The notes beneath the pieces were generated by a model. That model was not told the origin of the DNA. It saw only the letters and a list, made by a program, of their open reading frames with translations, and did not search any database. From Anianibacter sp965662745 (GTDB lineage Bacteria; Pseudomonadota; Alphaproteobacteria; Rhodobacterales; Rhodobacteraceae), in contig CBFIJK010000008.1 of the NCBI GenBank assembly GCA_965662745.1, positions 1 through 64,000 of the forward strand: 64,000 nt of DNA, read 5' to 3'. The position numbers were made by a program, and so were the translations under genes. Every line of letters starts with the position of its first letter. Within the stretch, counting starts at the first letter, position 1. Positions 54,940 to 63,308 of the stretch are shown in pieces.

Positions 54940-55704
54940 ATGTGGAAACGTATTGCACTTGCACTTGCCCTGTCGCTGCTGCCGTCCATCGCGGCAGCGC
55001 AGAACGATGCTGGGCTTCGCGCGCTTCAAACCGGCGATGATGCCAAGGGCTGGACCGGCGTCGGGCGGCTCAATATCGGGTCGAACACCTTCTGCACGGG
55101 CGCTCTGATCTCGGACGATACCGTTCTGACCGCCGCGCATTGCCTTTTCGACAAGCAGACCGGCCGCAGGTTTGACGCAAGCGAGATCGAATTTCTGGCC
55201 GATTGGCGTAATGGACGCGCAAGCGCCGTGCGCGGCGTCCGCCTTGCCCTGCCGCATCCCGATTTCAGCTTTTCGACCAGCGCAACGACCGACCGTGTTT
55301 CGCACGATGTCGCGCTTTTAAAGCTGGACATGCCGATCCGCAAAGGCTCGGTCGCGCCATTCGACGTGCGCTTCGGAACGCAGCAAGGCGATGAGGTCGG
55401 CGTCGTGTCCTATGGTCTGGGGCGCGAAAATTCCCCGTCTCTGCAAGAGGTCTGCCACGTGCTTGCGCGTCAGGGAGGATCGCTGGTGCTGACCTGCAAG
55501 GTGGAATTCGGCTCTTCGGGCTCTCCGATCTTTGTCACGCAAGGCGGTCGGCCGCAGATCGTTTCGGTCATCTCGGCCAAGGCTGAAGTCGCCGGGCGGC
55601 CGGTGTCGCTGGGCACATCGCTGGAAGCGCCCCTCTTGGAGCTTCAGAAAATCCTTGAGAGCCAGGGCGACCGACTTGCGAGCGCTAAATTCGTAAGGCC
55701 CTGA
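54940..55704 (+). CDS. Secreted trypsin-like serine protease
   Basis: A 254-residue S1/V8-like protease with a cleavable signal (MWKRIALALALSLLPSIAAAQ). The triad is visible: H67 in TAAHC, D123 in SHDVALLKLD and S193 in FGSSGSPIF; the usual GDSGGP is GSSGSP here. Four cysteines (C52, C68, C172, C186) could form two disulfides. It lies in the periplasm or outside. The terminator after it overlaps the predicted heat-shock promoter. Confidence 0.85.
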   Translation: MWKRIALALALSLLPSIAAAQNDAGLRALQTGDDAKGWTGVGRLNIGSNTFCTGALISDDTVLTAAHCLFDKQTGRRFDASEIEFLADWRNGRASAVRGVRLALPHPDFSFSTSATTDRVSHDVALLKLDMPIRKGSVAPFDVRFGTQQGDEVGVVSYGLGRENSPSLQEVCHVLARQGGSLVLTCKVEFGSSGSPIFVTQGGRPQIVSVISAKAEVAGRPVSLGTSLEAPLLELQKILESQGDRLASAKFVRP

Positions 55705-55730
55705 CACAGCGCAATATTTTCTGAACGAAG

Positions 55731-55752
55731 AGGGGCTTGTAGGCCCCTTTTT
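55731..55752 (+). terminator. Intrinsic terminator after the protease gene
   Basis: AGGGGC (55731-55736) pairs with GCCCCT (55743-55748), a six-base loop, then a T run to 55752. Its 5' half overlaps the proposed -35 region of the downstream Hsp20 promoter. Confidence 0.7.
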
Positions 55753-55764
55753 CGTTTCCCATAT
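55736..55764 (+). promoter_or_regulatory. Candidate RpoH (sigma32-type) promoter of hsp20
   Basis: CTTGTA at 55736-55741 and CCCATAT at 55758-55764, spaced by 16 bases, resemble the CTTGAA/CCCATNT heat-shock consensus. Transcription would begin near 55771, one base before the first leader hairpin. This coincidence supports the call. Confidence 0.5.
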
Positions 55765-55771
55765 CTTCCAT

Positions 55772-55855
55772 GCGGACGCCGAAACCGGGTCCGCGTTGCA
55801 GCCCGTCCCGATGTGGGAGGGCACCCATAGTGGTATCGCTCAACTGGAGGAAACC
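55772..55855 (+). promoter_or_regulatory. Candidate ROSE-type RNA thermometer in the hsp20 leader
   Basis: Three successive hairpins fill the leader: 55772-55777 with 55789-55794; 55801-55809 with 55821-55828 (GCCC/GGGC and TCCC/GGGA around a G bulge); and a start-proximal hairpin 55832-55855. In the last, TCGCTC (55836-55841) faces the ribosome binding site GAGGA (55847-55851) and GGT (55832-55834) faces ACC (55853-55855). TCGCT fits the UYGCU anti-SD motif of ROSE elements, with the characteristic G-G opposition and a bulged C. ROSE elements control small heat-shock genes in alphaproteobacteria. Confidence 0.6.
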
Positions 55856-56326
55856 ATGCGTAACCTAGACTTTGCACCGCTTTACCGTGCAACCGTCGGC
55901 TTTGACCGTGTCGCCGACATGATGGACCGGGTCCTGACCCAAGAGGTCACCCAGCCAACCTACCCGCCCTACAATATCGAGAAGACCGACGAAGATGCGT
56001 ATCGCATCTCGCTCGCCGTCGCGGGCTTTACCGATGAGGAACTGACCGTCGAAGTACGGGAAAATGCCCTGATCGTTTCGGCCAAGCGCGCTGATGAGGA
56101 CGGCACCAAGACCTACCTGCATCGTGGCATCGCCACCCGCGCGTTCGAGCGGCGCTTTGCCCTTGCCGATCATGTGCGCGTCACCGGCGCTGTGCATGAG
56201 AACGGTATGCTGCATATCGATCTCAAGCGTGAAATCCCCGAGGCGCTAAAGCCCCGCCGGATCGAGATCGCCAATGGCGCATCAAAGAACGTGAAGGCCG
56301 TTGAGGCGCAAACCGTCGACGCCTGA
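55856..56326 (+). CDS. Small heat-shock protein, Hsp20 (IbpA-like)
   Basis: A 156-residue alpha-crystallin-domain chaperone that holds unfolding proteins. PPYNIEKTDEDAYRISLAVAGFTDEEL opens the domain and it closes with AFERRFALADHVRV and ENGMLHIDLKREIPE, ending in the I-x-I-like IEIA. ATG at 55856 after TGGAGGAAACC. It has its own predicted heat promoter and thermometer leader, and a strong terminator follows. Confidence 0.93.
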   Translation: MRNLDFAPLYRATVGFDRVADMMDRVLTQEVTQPTYPPYNIEKTDEDAYRISLAVAGFTDEELTVEVRENALIVSAKRADEDGTKTYLHRGIATRAFERRFALADHVRVTGAVHENGMLHIDLKREIPEALKPRRIEIANGASKNVKAVEAQTVDA

Positions 56327-56351
56327 TTGGTTCTGACCGTTTGACTCTTGG

Positions 56352-56380
56352 AAGGGCGCGCATCCTGCGCGCCCTTTTTC
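56352..56380 (+). terminator. Intrinsic terminator after hsp20
   Basis: AAGGGCGCGC (56352-56361) pairs perfectly with GCGCGCCCTT (56367-56376), a five-base loop, then TTTC. It separates hsp20 from the convergent vWA-like gene. Confidence 0.85.
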
Positions 56381-56422
56381 GTGAAATGAACTTCGTCGAC
56401 GATGCGGCCACGAAGGCCGATG

Positions 56423-58480
56423 CTACCTGCGCCCTTCGCGCAGCCACGCCCCGACGATGAAGAGGCTCGCGATCAGCAGGAACGCCCAGGCCGGCAGGAA
56501 CGGCGCGATGCGCACATCGGCAGTCACGAAGGCCTCGCGCGGGGTGATCCCGATCCAGCCGCGACCCGCAGCTGGCCGACCCTCGCGCACGCGCCGCACA
56601 TCCGGCGCGCCATCCGACAGCGCCAGGATACCGCCCTGCGTGGGATCGACCACCGGGTCCAGCGCATCGCCACTGGCGATCGTTTCCTCGAATTCGCGTG
56701 GCGCGGCTGGGCCGAGGGCGATCACCGCCTCGCGCTCGCCTTCACGAAGGCGATAAAGGCCCATCTCCTTGCCGTCATAGACAGTCTCGAACCGCCCCGG
56801 CGCGACCTCTTCCATGGTTAGCACGGTGATGGTGCCATCGGGCGCTTCAATCTCCAGATCGCGCGCGCCTTCGTCGAGCGTGCGGCGCGTCACGGTCATG
56901 CGCTGGCCCTCGGCGGTCGCGGTCAGCGCCTCTTCTTCAAGCTCGGGCTCTTTCATCATCCAGTGCGCAAGACGGCGGAGCAATTCTAGCTGCGGACCGC
57001 CGCCCTCATAGCCGCGCCCCCACAGCCATGCGTGATCTGATGCCATCAGTGCCACGCGCCCCTCGCCTGCCCGATTGAGCACCAGAAGAGGCCGCCCGTC
57101 CATACCCGCCATGACCGTGTTCCCGCCGGTTTCCTCAACCTCGACAAGCCGGAACCAACGCCCCCAATCGGGCGCCTCGCCCTCTGGCGCGGGATCAAGC
57201 CCCGCCGTCACCGGGTGACGCTGCCCAAGATCTGTAAGCTCGGGCGTGAACGGGTCTTCGATCACACGGCCCGTGGGCGCGCCCGGCAGAATTTCCGCCA
57301 GGGGCGAGCGATACAGCGATTCCGCCGTTGCGAAATCCGGCCCCGCCGCAACAAGCACCGCGCCGCCGTCCTCGACATACTGGCGCACGTTATCAAGGTA
57401 GATCGACGGCAGTATCCCGCGCCGCTTGTAGCGGTCGAAAATGATCAGATCGAACTCGTCGACTTTGTCGAGAAACAACTCTCGCGTCGGAAAGGCAATC
57501 AGCGACAGCTCGTTTACCGGCACGCCATCCTGCTTTTCCGGCGGGCGCAGAATGGTGAAATGCACCAGATCGACGCTGGAATCGGATTTCAGCAGGTTGC
57601 GCCAGGTGCGCTCTCCGGGATGCGGCTCTCCGGACACCAGAAGAACGCGCAGCCGGTCGCGCACGCCGTTGATCTGGATGACGGCGGAATTGTTGCGGTC
57701 CGTCAGCTCGCCCTCTGCCGTCGGCACGGTGAACTGGATGACGTTCATGCCGCCATGGGGCAGCGTGATTGGAAGTTCGAGGTCCTCGCCCACCGGCACG
57801 GTAAAGCCTTGCGCCTCGCCCCCGTCGATCGAAATCTCGATCTGCGACTGGCCGCCGATCCCTTCCGGCACTGCGCCCTGATCCTCGATCCGAAGGGTCA
57901 GCACGACCTCTTCGTCAAGAATCGCAAAGGCCGGCGCGTTGGTCACCATCAGCCGCCGGTCCCAATCTTCCGGCTCTCCGGTCAAGAGAACCTGAAGGGG
58001 CGCGGGAAGGTCCGGCGCGGCCTCGACATCATGCACCTGCCCGTCCGTGATCAGGATCGCCCCTGCCAGCCGCGCGCGCGGCTCTTCAGCCATCGCCTCG
58101 GCCAGCGCGCCCATCATCAGGGTGCCGCGATCCCCGTCGCCGTCGCCAAGCCGCACGACCCGAAGTTCCGTGTTCTCCATCCGCTCGATCTGGCGCGTCA
58201 CATCCTCCAGCGCCGCCTCGGCCTGCGCGGGCCGCCCAGCGATCCGCTGGCTCGCGCTTTCGTCGACCACAGCGATGACGATATCGGACAGGGGTTCGCG
58301 ATCTTCGGACTGCAAGGACGGGTTGAGGAGCGCTAGCGCCAAGGCCGCAGCCGCCAAACCACGAAGCCACCAGCCCGACAATCCGCGCCAGAGCGACAAC
58401 AGCACAAAGGCCACCAAGAGCGCCCCGACGACAACCACGGCCACCACCGGCAAGAGCGGGTCGAATATCACCGATCCCAT
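56423..58480 (-). CDS. Membrane protein with vWA-like and GATase1-like domains
   Basis: A 685-residue protein with two N-terminal membrane helices (about 8-30, 36-52), a vWA-like domain with the MIDAS start VDESASQR near 75, a beta-rich middle, and a glutamine amidotransferase-like fold around 275-440 (RVLLVSGEPHPGERTW, FDLIIFDRYKRRGILP). It ends with a membrane helix (about 660-680). The catalytic nucleophile of class-I amidotransferases is absent, so it is structural rather than enzymatic. It is the last gene of the moxR-DUF58-DUF4159 cluster; I infer a role in a membrane assembly. Confidence 0.72.
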   Translation of the reverse strand: MGSVIFDPLLPVVAVVVVGALLVAFVLLSLWRGLSGWWLRGLAAAALALALLNPSLQSEDREPLSDIVIAVVDESASQRIAGRPAQAEAALEDVTRQIERMENTELRVVRLGDGDGDRGTLMMGALAEAMAEEPRARLAGAILITDGQVHDVEAAPDLPAPLQVLLTGEPEDWDRRLMVTNAPAFAILDEEVVLTLRIEDQGAVPEGIGGQSQIEISIDGGEAQGFTVPVGEDLELPITLPHGGMNVIQFTVPTAEGELTDRNNSAVIQINGVRDRLRVLLVSGEPHPGERTWRNLLKSDSSVDLVHFTILRPPEKQDGVPVNELSLIAFPTRELFLDKVDEFDLIIFDRYKRRGILPSIYLDNVRQYVEDGGAVLVAAGPDFATAESLYRSPLAEILPGAPTGRVIEDPFTPELTDLGQRHPVTAGLDPAPEGEAPDWGRWFRLVEVEETGGNTVMAGMDGRPLLVLNRAGEGRVALMASDHAWLWGRGYEGGGPQLELLRRLAHWMMKEPELEEEALTATAEGQRMTVTRRTLDEGARDLEIEAPDGTITVLTMEEVAPGRFETVYDGKEMGLYRLREGEREAVIALGPAAPREFEETIASGDALDPVVDPTQGGILALSDGAPDVRRVREGRPAAGRGWIGITPREAFVTADVRIAPFLPAWAFLLIASLFIVGAWLREGRR

Positions 58481-58496
58481 GGCGCAGCCCCAATCT

Positions 58497-58554
58497 CTTT
58501 GGTGTCAGAAATATCCCGGAGGGGGGTCCGGGGGGAGGCAGAGCCTCCCCCCGG
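58497..58554 (-). repeat. Intergenic GC-palindrome element, copy C
   Basis: Minus strand: CCGGGGGGAGGC pairs perfectly with GCCTCCCCCCGG (58543-58554, 58528-58539; 12-bp stem, AGA-type loop), then a C-rich run and the tail GGGATATTTCTGACACCAAAG mirrored at 58497-58517. It lies between the DUF4159 gene and the vWA-like gene and ends just before the latter's start. Confidence 0.75.
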
Positions 58555-58598
58555 CGGAACGCCCGAGGCGCAGCCCGGGGGAAAACACACAAACCGCA

Positions 58599-61358
58599 TC
58601 ACTGCCCCAACCTGTCGAGAAGCGCCGGAACATGGACCTGGTCGGATTTGTAGTTGCCGGTCAGCACATGCATCACAAGGTTCACACCGAACCGGTACGC
58701 GATCTCGCGCTGTCGCTCGCCAGCAAAGCCGCGGCCTACGGGAAGAATCCAGTTGCCCCGCGGATCGACCGCCCAGGCCGAGGCCCAGTCGTTTCCGCCG
58801 ATCACGACAGGCGTCACGTTGTCGTTGAGATTGCGAAACGGCATACCGTCCACCTGCTCGGCATCGGGCGGCGCGGCTTCGACCCAGACGTCGCGGGTCG
58901 AATGGCGACCGGGAAAATCCTGCAGCAGATAGAAGGTCCGCGTCAGGACGTGATCGTCCGGGATCGGTTCCAGCGGCGGGATATCCAGCGGGCGGGCGAG
59001 CTGTTGCAGCTTGCGCCCGGTCGGGCTGCCCTGCCCGAAGCGCGACACATCGGCATCGCGCGTATCGAACACGATCATGCCGCCGGTGCGCAAAAAGGCA
59101 TTCAGCTTTTCATAGGCGTCCGAGGACGGGATCGGCTGGTCTGTCGTGATCGGCCAGTAGAGCATTGGGTAGAAGGCCAGTTCATCCATTTCCAGATCGA
59201 CAGCGATCGGATCGGCAGGCTCAACCGAGGTACGCGCGAACAGCGCGCGCGACAGGCCGCGCAGACCCGCCTCGGCGATGCTGTCCACATCCGGGTTCCC
59301 AGTGACGACATGGGCGAGAACAACCTCAGAAGTCGCTTCAAGCGCTTTCAGATCGTCCTGCGCTTCGGCGCCGTGCGGGGTCACCAACAACGCCAAAATC
59401 AGTGCCGCAGCCGCGCCTGTTCGCGGGCCACGCAGGCGGCCACTCAGCGCCAGAGACGCAATCACATCCATCATCAACATCACCATTGCGGCGGCCAGAA
59501 GCCAGCCTTTGAGGGGCGTTTCGCGCAAGACATCCAGACCTTCGACTGCAATCCGGTCCGGCCATGTCGTCGCCGCCAGAACAGTCTCGGGCCCCAGCAC
59601 GTTCACCGCGATCGCGCGGTCTTCGCCGGAATAGAGCCCCGGCGGCAGATCCGGTCCGGGCGGACCTTCGGCAAGCGCCTCGCCGGTCACGCCGGGCAGG
59701 TTGCCGGCATCCTCGATCTGCCCGAAGCCGTCGATCACACGCTCGGGCGTCCAGACGGTGCCTGCCAGTTCCTCGGCGGCGGGCATCGCGGGACGCGTGG
59801 ACACCGCCAGCCGTTCAAGCATCTGGACGAAGAGTCCCGATAGCGGAAGCGACGACCAGTCGGCATTCGCGGTGACATGGAACAGCACCACCTGCCCCGA
59901 CCCGATGCGCTTGCGCGTAACCAGCGGCGTGCCGTCCTGAAGTGTCGCGATCACCCGGCTGGCGAGATCGGGATCGGGCTGCGCCATGACCTGCGCGGTA
60001 ACGTTCACATCCTCTGGGATCGTCAGGCCGAAAAACGGGCTGTCTTCCGAAAACGGGCGCAGACCCTTGGGTTCGCCCCAGCTCATTGCGCCGCCGACAC
60101 TGCGGCCTCCGGCGCGCAGGCGCACGGGCATCAGCGCGTCCTCGACATCGCGGCTGACATCGCTGGCGGCAAGGCGCGGCCCGGCAAAGCGCAGCAGCAA
60201 GCCGCCTTCGCCCACCCATTCCGCGACGGCCAGCGTGTCTTCGGGCGTCACATTGGCGACATCGGCCAGAACGATCGCATCGGGATTGGCCAGCAGCACT
60301 TCGCCCAGATCGCCCCCGATCAGATCCGCTGTCGGCTCCAGCGCCTGTTCGAGGTAGTGAAGCGGCGATAACAGCTCCAGCCCCTCGCGGTTCTCGCGGC
60401 CCGCGATCAGCGCGACCTCGCGTCGGCGCAAGGCGTCATCGGCCAGCGTCACGGCGCCAGCCGACCGCAGGCCGGAAATCGTAAAACGGTTGATGCGGTT
60501 GCGCAGTTCTGGCGGCAGGGTCAGCGCGGTGTCCGCCTGCACCGCGCCGCTGTCAAAGCTGACCTCGGCGCGGCTGAGTTCGCGTTCGATGCCGTTCGGA
60601 TCATTGCCAATGGCCGCGATGTTGATCGTCTCCGTATCGCTGCGCCCAGCGCGCAGGGCGGTCAGGGCAATCGCGCCATCCTCGTAGCGCGCGGGCGTCA
60701 GGCCGTAGACGGGGCGCGGGCTTTCAAAGACGCGCACCGTGCCGCGATCTTCCAGAGCTGCCAGAAGCGGCGCACGGTAGGATCGATCCACGCCATCCGA
60801 CAGCCAGAGCGTTTCGAACGCGCCATCGGTGCCGTCCAGCCAATCCAGAACGCTTTCTTCGGTCGGCGCCCATGGCATCGGGTCGAAGCCGGCAAGGCGC
60901 GGCGTCCAGGCGTCCGCTGCCGTGAAGGCCAGATCGCCCGCGGGAAGGTCAGTCAGACTGACCACAGCAGCCGTCCGCCCGTCACGCGATGCCTCGTCCA
61001 GCGCGGCCTCGACCCGGTCGATGCGGCGCGGCCAGTCGCGAGCGTCGGCCCATGTACCGTCCATGACGATCAAGAGCGGCCCGGTCCCGCGCGTTTCGGT
61101 CTGCGGGTTCAACACGGGGCCAGCAAAGCCGACGATCACGGCGGCAACGGCCAGCATGCGCAGAAGAAGCAGCCACCAGGGCGTTTTGTCCGTCTGCGTC
61201 TCGTCATCCGTCAGGCCCAGCAGCAGCGCCACACCGGGAAAACGGCGGCGGATCGGCGCGGGCGGAACGGCGCGCAGCAAGAGCCAGAGGATCGGGAGCG
61301 CAATCAGCCCAAGCAAGAGCCAAGGTGCCGCGAATCCGATGGGGCCAAGCGCGAACAT
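58599..61358 (-). CDS. DUF4159 domain protein with BatA-like N-terminus
   Basis: A 919-residue membrane protein. The N-terminal ~90 residues (MFALGPIGFAAPWLLLGLIALPILW, RRFPGVALLLGL) resemble the BatA/aerotolerance N-terminal domain; a vWA-like region with MDGTWADARDW follows, then a long middle part, several membrane helices around residue 600-660, and a C-terminal DUF4159 domain (about 690-910, FYPMLYWPITTDQPIPS, RTGGMIVFDTRD). The start ATG at 61358 overlaps the DUF58 stop (TGATG), confirming operon structure. DUF4159 proteins accompany MoxR/DUF58 clusters; function unknown. Confidence 0.8.
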   Translation of the reverse strand: MFALGPIGFAAPWLLLGLIALPILWLLLRAVPPAPIRRRFPGVALLLGLTDDETQTDKTPWWLLLLRMLAVAAVIVGFAGPVLNPQTETRGTGPLLIVMDGTWADARDWPRRIDRVEAALDEASRDGRTAAVVSLTDLPAGDLAFTAADAWTPRLAGFDPMPWAPTEESVLDWLDGTDGAFETLWLSDGVDRSYRAPLLAALEDRGTVRVFESPRPVYGLTPARYEDGAIALTALRAGRSDTETINIAAIGNDPNGIERELSRAEVSFDSGAVQADTALTLPPELRNRINRFTISGLRSAGAVTLADDALRRREVALIAGRENREGLELLSPLHYLEQALEPTADLIGGDLGEVLLANPDAIVLADVANVTPEDTLAVAEWVGEGGLLLRFAGPRLAASDVSRDVEDALMPVRLRAGGRSVGGAMSWGEPKGLRPFSEDSPFFGLTIPEDVNVTAQVMAQPDPDLASRVIATLQDGTPLVTRKRIGSGQVVLFHVTANADWSSLPLSGLFVQMLERLAVSTRPAMPAAEELAGTVWTPERVIDGFGQIEDAGNLPGVTGEALAEGPPGPDLPPGLYSGEDRAIAVNVLGPETVLAATTWPDRIAVEGLDVLRETPLKGWLLAAAMVMLMMDVIASLALSGRLRGPRTGAAAALILALLVTPHGAEAQDDLKALEATSEVVLAHVVTGNPDVDSIAEAGLRGLSRALFARTSVEPADPIAVDLEMDELAFYPMLYWPITTDQPIPSSDAYEKLNAFLRTGGMIVFDTRDADVSRFGQGSPTGRKLQQLARPLDIPPLEPIPDDHVLTRTFYLLQDFPGRHSTRDVWVEAAPPDAEQVDGMPFRNLNDNVTPVVIGGNDWASAWAVDPRGNWILPVGRGFAGERQREIAYRFGVNLVMHVLTGNYKSDQVHVPALLDRLGQ

Positions 61359-62233
61359 CAGCGTCTCCGTTCCAGCGCGCCGTATAGCCACAAAAGGGCC
61401 GCCTGCGCACTGTCCGAGGTGTGATGGCAGCGATATTGCCAGCCGGTGACGTGGGCCAGATCCTGCAGCCGCGCTTTGCGCTCTGCCAGACGCTCAATAT
61501 AGCGATCCCGCAGGTCGCGCGCCTTCAGCGTCTCATGGCGCACTGACGCGCCCATGCTTTCAAAGATCGTGCGTCCATCGAAGGGAAACGCCTCTTCCTC
61601 GGGGTCGAGGATCTGGAACAGCACGCCCTTCACCCCGCGATCGGCCGCCTTGGCGAGCTGTCCGGTTACCGCGTCGATATCGCCCAGGAAATCTGACACG
61701 AATATCGCGCGGGCATGGGGCAGCATGCCCCGCACCTCGGGCGCGCCGTAATCGGGGCGCTCGCCGTCGCGGGTAAAGGCCTCGGCGATGCGGATCAACT
61801 GCAATTCGGACGAGCGCGGCGGCGTACCAAGATTGGCCAACGCCACACGTTCACCTGCGCGGATCAGAAGAACCGACATTGCAAGCGACAAAAGCTTGGC
61901 GCGGTCCGCCTTGCTGGCCAGTTTCGGGCTTGAGGTGAAATCGAGCGATTGCGCCTCGTCGACCCAGATATGGACCGATTGAGCCGCCTGCCATTCGTTC
62001 TCGCGCACGAAATGGTCGTCGGACCGGCCAGAGCGGCGCCAGTCGATCATCCGCGCGCCATCGTCAGGCCGCGCGTTGCGATACTGCCAGAACTCATCGC
62101 CCATTCCGGCCCGGCGGCGACCATGCGCGCCCAGAAGGACGGTCTGCGCCAGTTGCTCTGCCGCGGCCAGTAGCGGCGGCAGGGCCTGCGCAAGGTCTTC
62201 GGACCGTTCTCGGAGATGCGCGGCTTGGCTCAA
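61358..62233 (-). CDS. DUF58 domain protein
   Basis: A 291-residue DUF58 (vWA-related) protein with the family core RRRAGMGDEFWQYRNARPDDGARMIDWRRSGRSDD. DUF58 proteins are the usual partners of MoxR AAA+ ATPases and belong to the vWA superfamily; the MIDAS motif is degenerate. No membrane segment, so it is soluble. It overlaps moxR by four bases and abuts the DUF4159 gene. Confidence 0.88.
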   Translation of the reverse strand: MSQAAHLRERSEDLAQALPPLLAAAEQLAQTVLLGAHGRRRAGMGDEFWQYRNARPDDGARMIDWRRSGRSDDHFVRENEWQAAQSVHIWVDEAQSLDFTSSPKLASKADRAKLLSLAMSVLLIRAGERVALANLGTPPRSSELQLIRIAEAFTRDGERPDYGAPEVRGMLPHARAIFVSDFLGDIDAVTGQLAKAADRGVKGVLFQILDPEEEAFPFDGRTIFESMGASVRHETLKARDLRDRYIERLAERKARLQDLAHVTGWQYRCHHTSDSAQAALLWLYGALERRR

Positions 62234-63237
62234 GCTGCGGCCTCGACCCGGGCAATGCGCTCACACACGGCGTCGATCACGTCCTGCAGCCGTTCGCCCC
62301 GCGCGCGGGCCGCGAAGGTCAGCGCCATGCGGTGGCTGAGAACCGGCCGCGCCATGGCGACCACGTCTTCGGCATTCGGCGCAAGGCGGCCGTCAAGCAG
62401 TGCGCGCGCGCGAACCGTCAGCATCAGCGCCTGCGCGGCACGCGGACCGGGGCCCCAACCGACAGAGCGGGTGACATCCTCATGCGCCTCGGGCTCTCCG
62501 GGACGGCAGGCGCGCACGAGATCAAGGATCAGATCGACGACACCCTCGCCAACGGGCATCCGCCGCACAAGGGTCTGCGCCTTGAGAAGGTCCTCGGTCG
62601 TGAAGACGGCCGAGGATTCCGCGTCTTCGGTGCCAGTCGTCGCAAGAAGAATATCACGCTCAGTCGCGCGGTCGGGGTATTCGACATCGACCTGCACAAG
62701 GAAGCGGTCAAGCTGCGCCTCGGGCAGCGGATAGGTGCCTTCCTGTTCGATCGGGTTCTGCGTGGCGAGCACGTGGAACGGCACGCCCAGCGGACGCTCG
62801 ATCCCCGCGACGGTGACGGTCTTTTCCTGCATCGCCTGCAACAGCGCCGATTGGGTCCGGGGCGAGGCGCGGTTGATCTCGTCCGCCATCAAGAGCTGGC
62901 AGAACACCGGCCCCTCGATGAACCGGAACGCCCGCCCGCCATCCTTGGCGGTTTCCAAAACTTCCGAGCCGAGGATATCGGCCGGCATCAGGTCGGGCGT
63001 GAACTGGATGCGATTGCCATCCAGCCCCATAACAGTCGATAGCGTGTCCACCAGCCGGGTCTTGCCCAGACCCGGAAGGCCGATCAGCAGTGCGTGACCG
63101 CCGCAGACAAGAGAAGACAGGACAAGCTCCACCACCTTCTCCTGGCCGATGAATCGCTTTGAAATGCTCTCCTTGGCCGCGATCATCTTGGCGCCCAGCG
63201 CCTCGATCTCGGGCACAAGGCTTTCGGTATCGGCCAT
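62230..63237 (-). CDS. MoxR-family AAA+ ATPase
   Basis: A 335-residue AAA+ chaperone-like ATPase: Walker A GLPGLGKTR near 53-61, Walker B LLMADEINRASPRTQSALL, sensor-1 ATQNPIEQEGTYPLPEAQLDRF. MoxR proteins help assemble or activate metal-containing or membrane complexes with vWA partners. The ATG at 63237 (MADTESL) gives the family length; the upstream open frame is antisense to the DUF1285 gene. It is the first gene of the cluster, divergent from DUF1285. Confidence 0.92.
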   Translation of the reverse strand: MADTESLVPEIEALGAKMIAAKESISKRFIGQEKVVELVLSSLVCGGHALLIGLPGLGKTRLVDTLSTVMGLDGNRIQFTPDLMPADILGSEVLETAKDGGRAFRFIEGPVFCQLLMADEINRASPRTQSALLQAMQEKTVTVAGIERPLGVPFHVLATQNPIEQEGTYPLPEAQLDRFLVQVDVEYPDRATERDILLATTGTEDAESSAVFTTEDLLKAQTLVRRMPVGEGVVDLILDLVRACRPGEPEAHEDVTRSVGWGPGPRAAQALMLTVRARALLDGRLAPNAEDVVAMARPVLSHRMALTFAARARGERLQDVIDAVCERIARVEAAA

Positions 63238-63308
63238 GGTCAACTTCCCTGCTGTGCTTATATCGCTATGGGAGGAACCTATCCCGACCGGCGCAAGAGG
63301 CAAAACGA

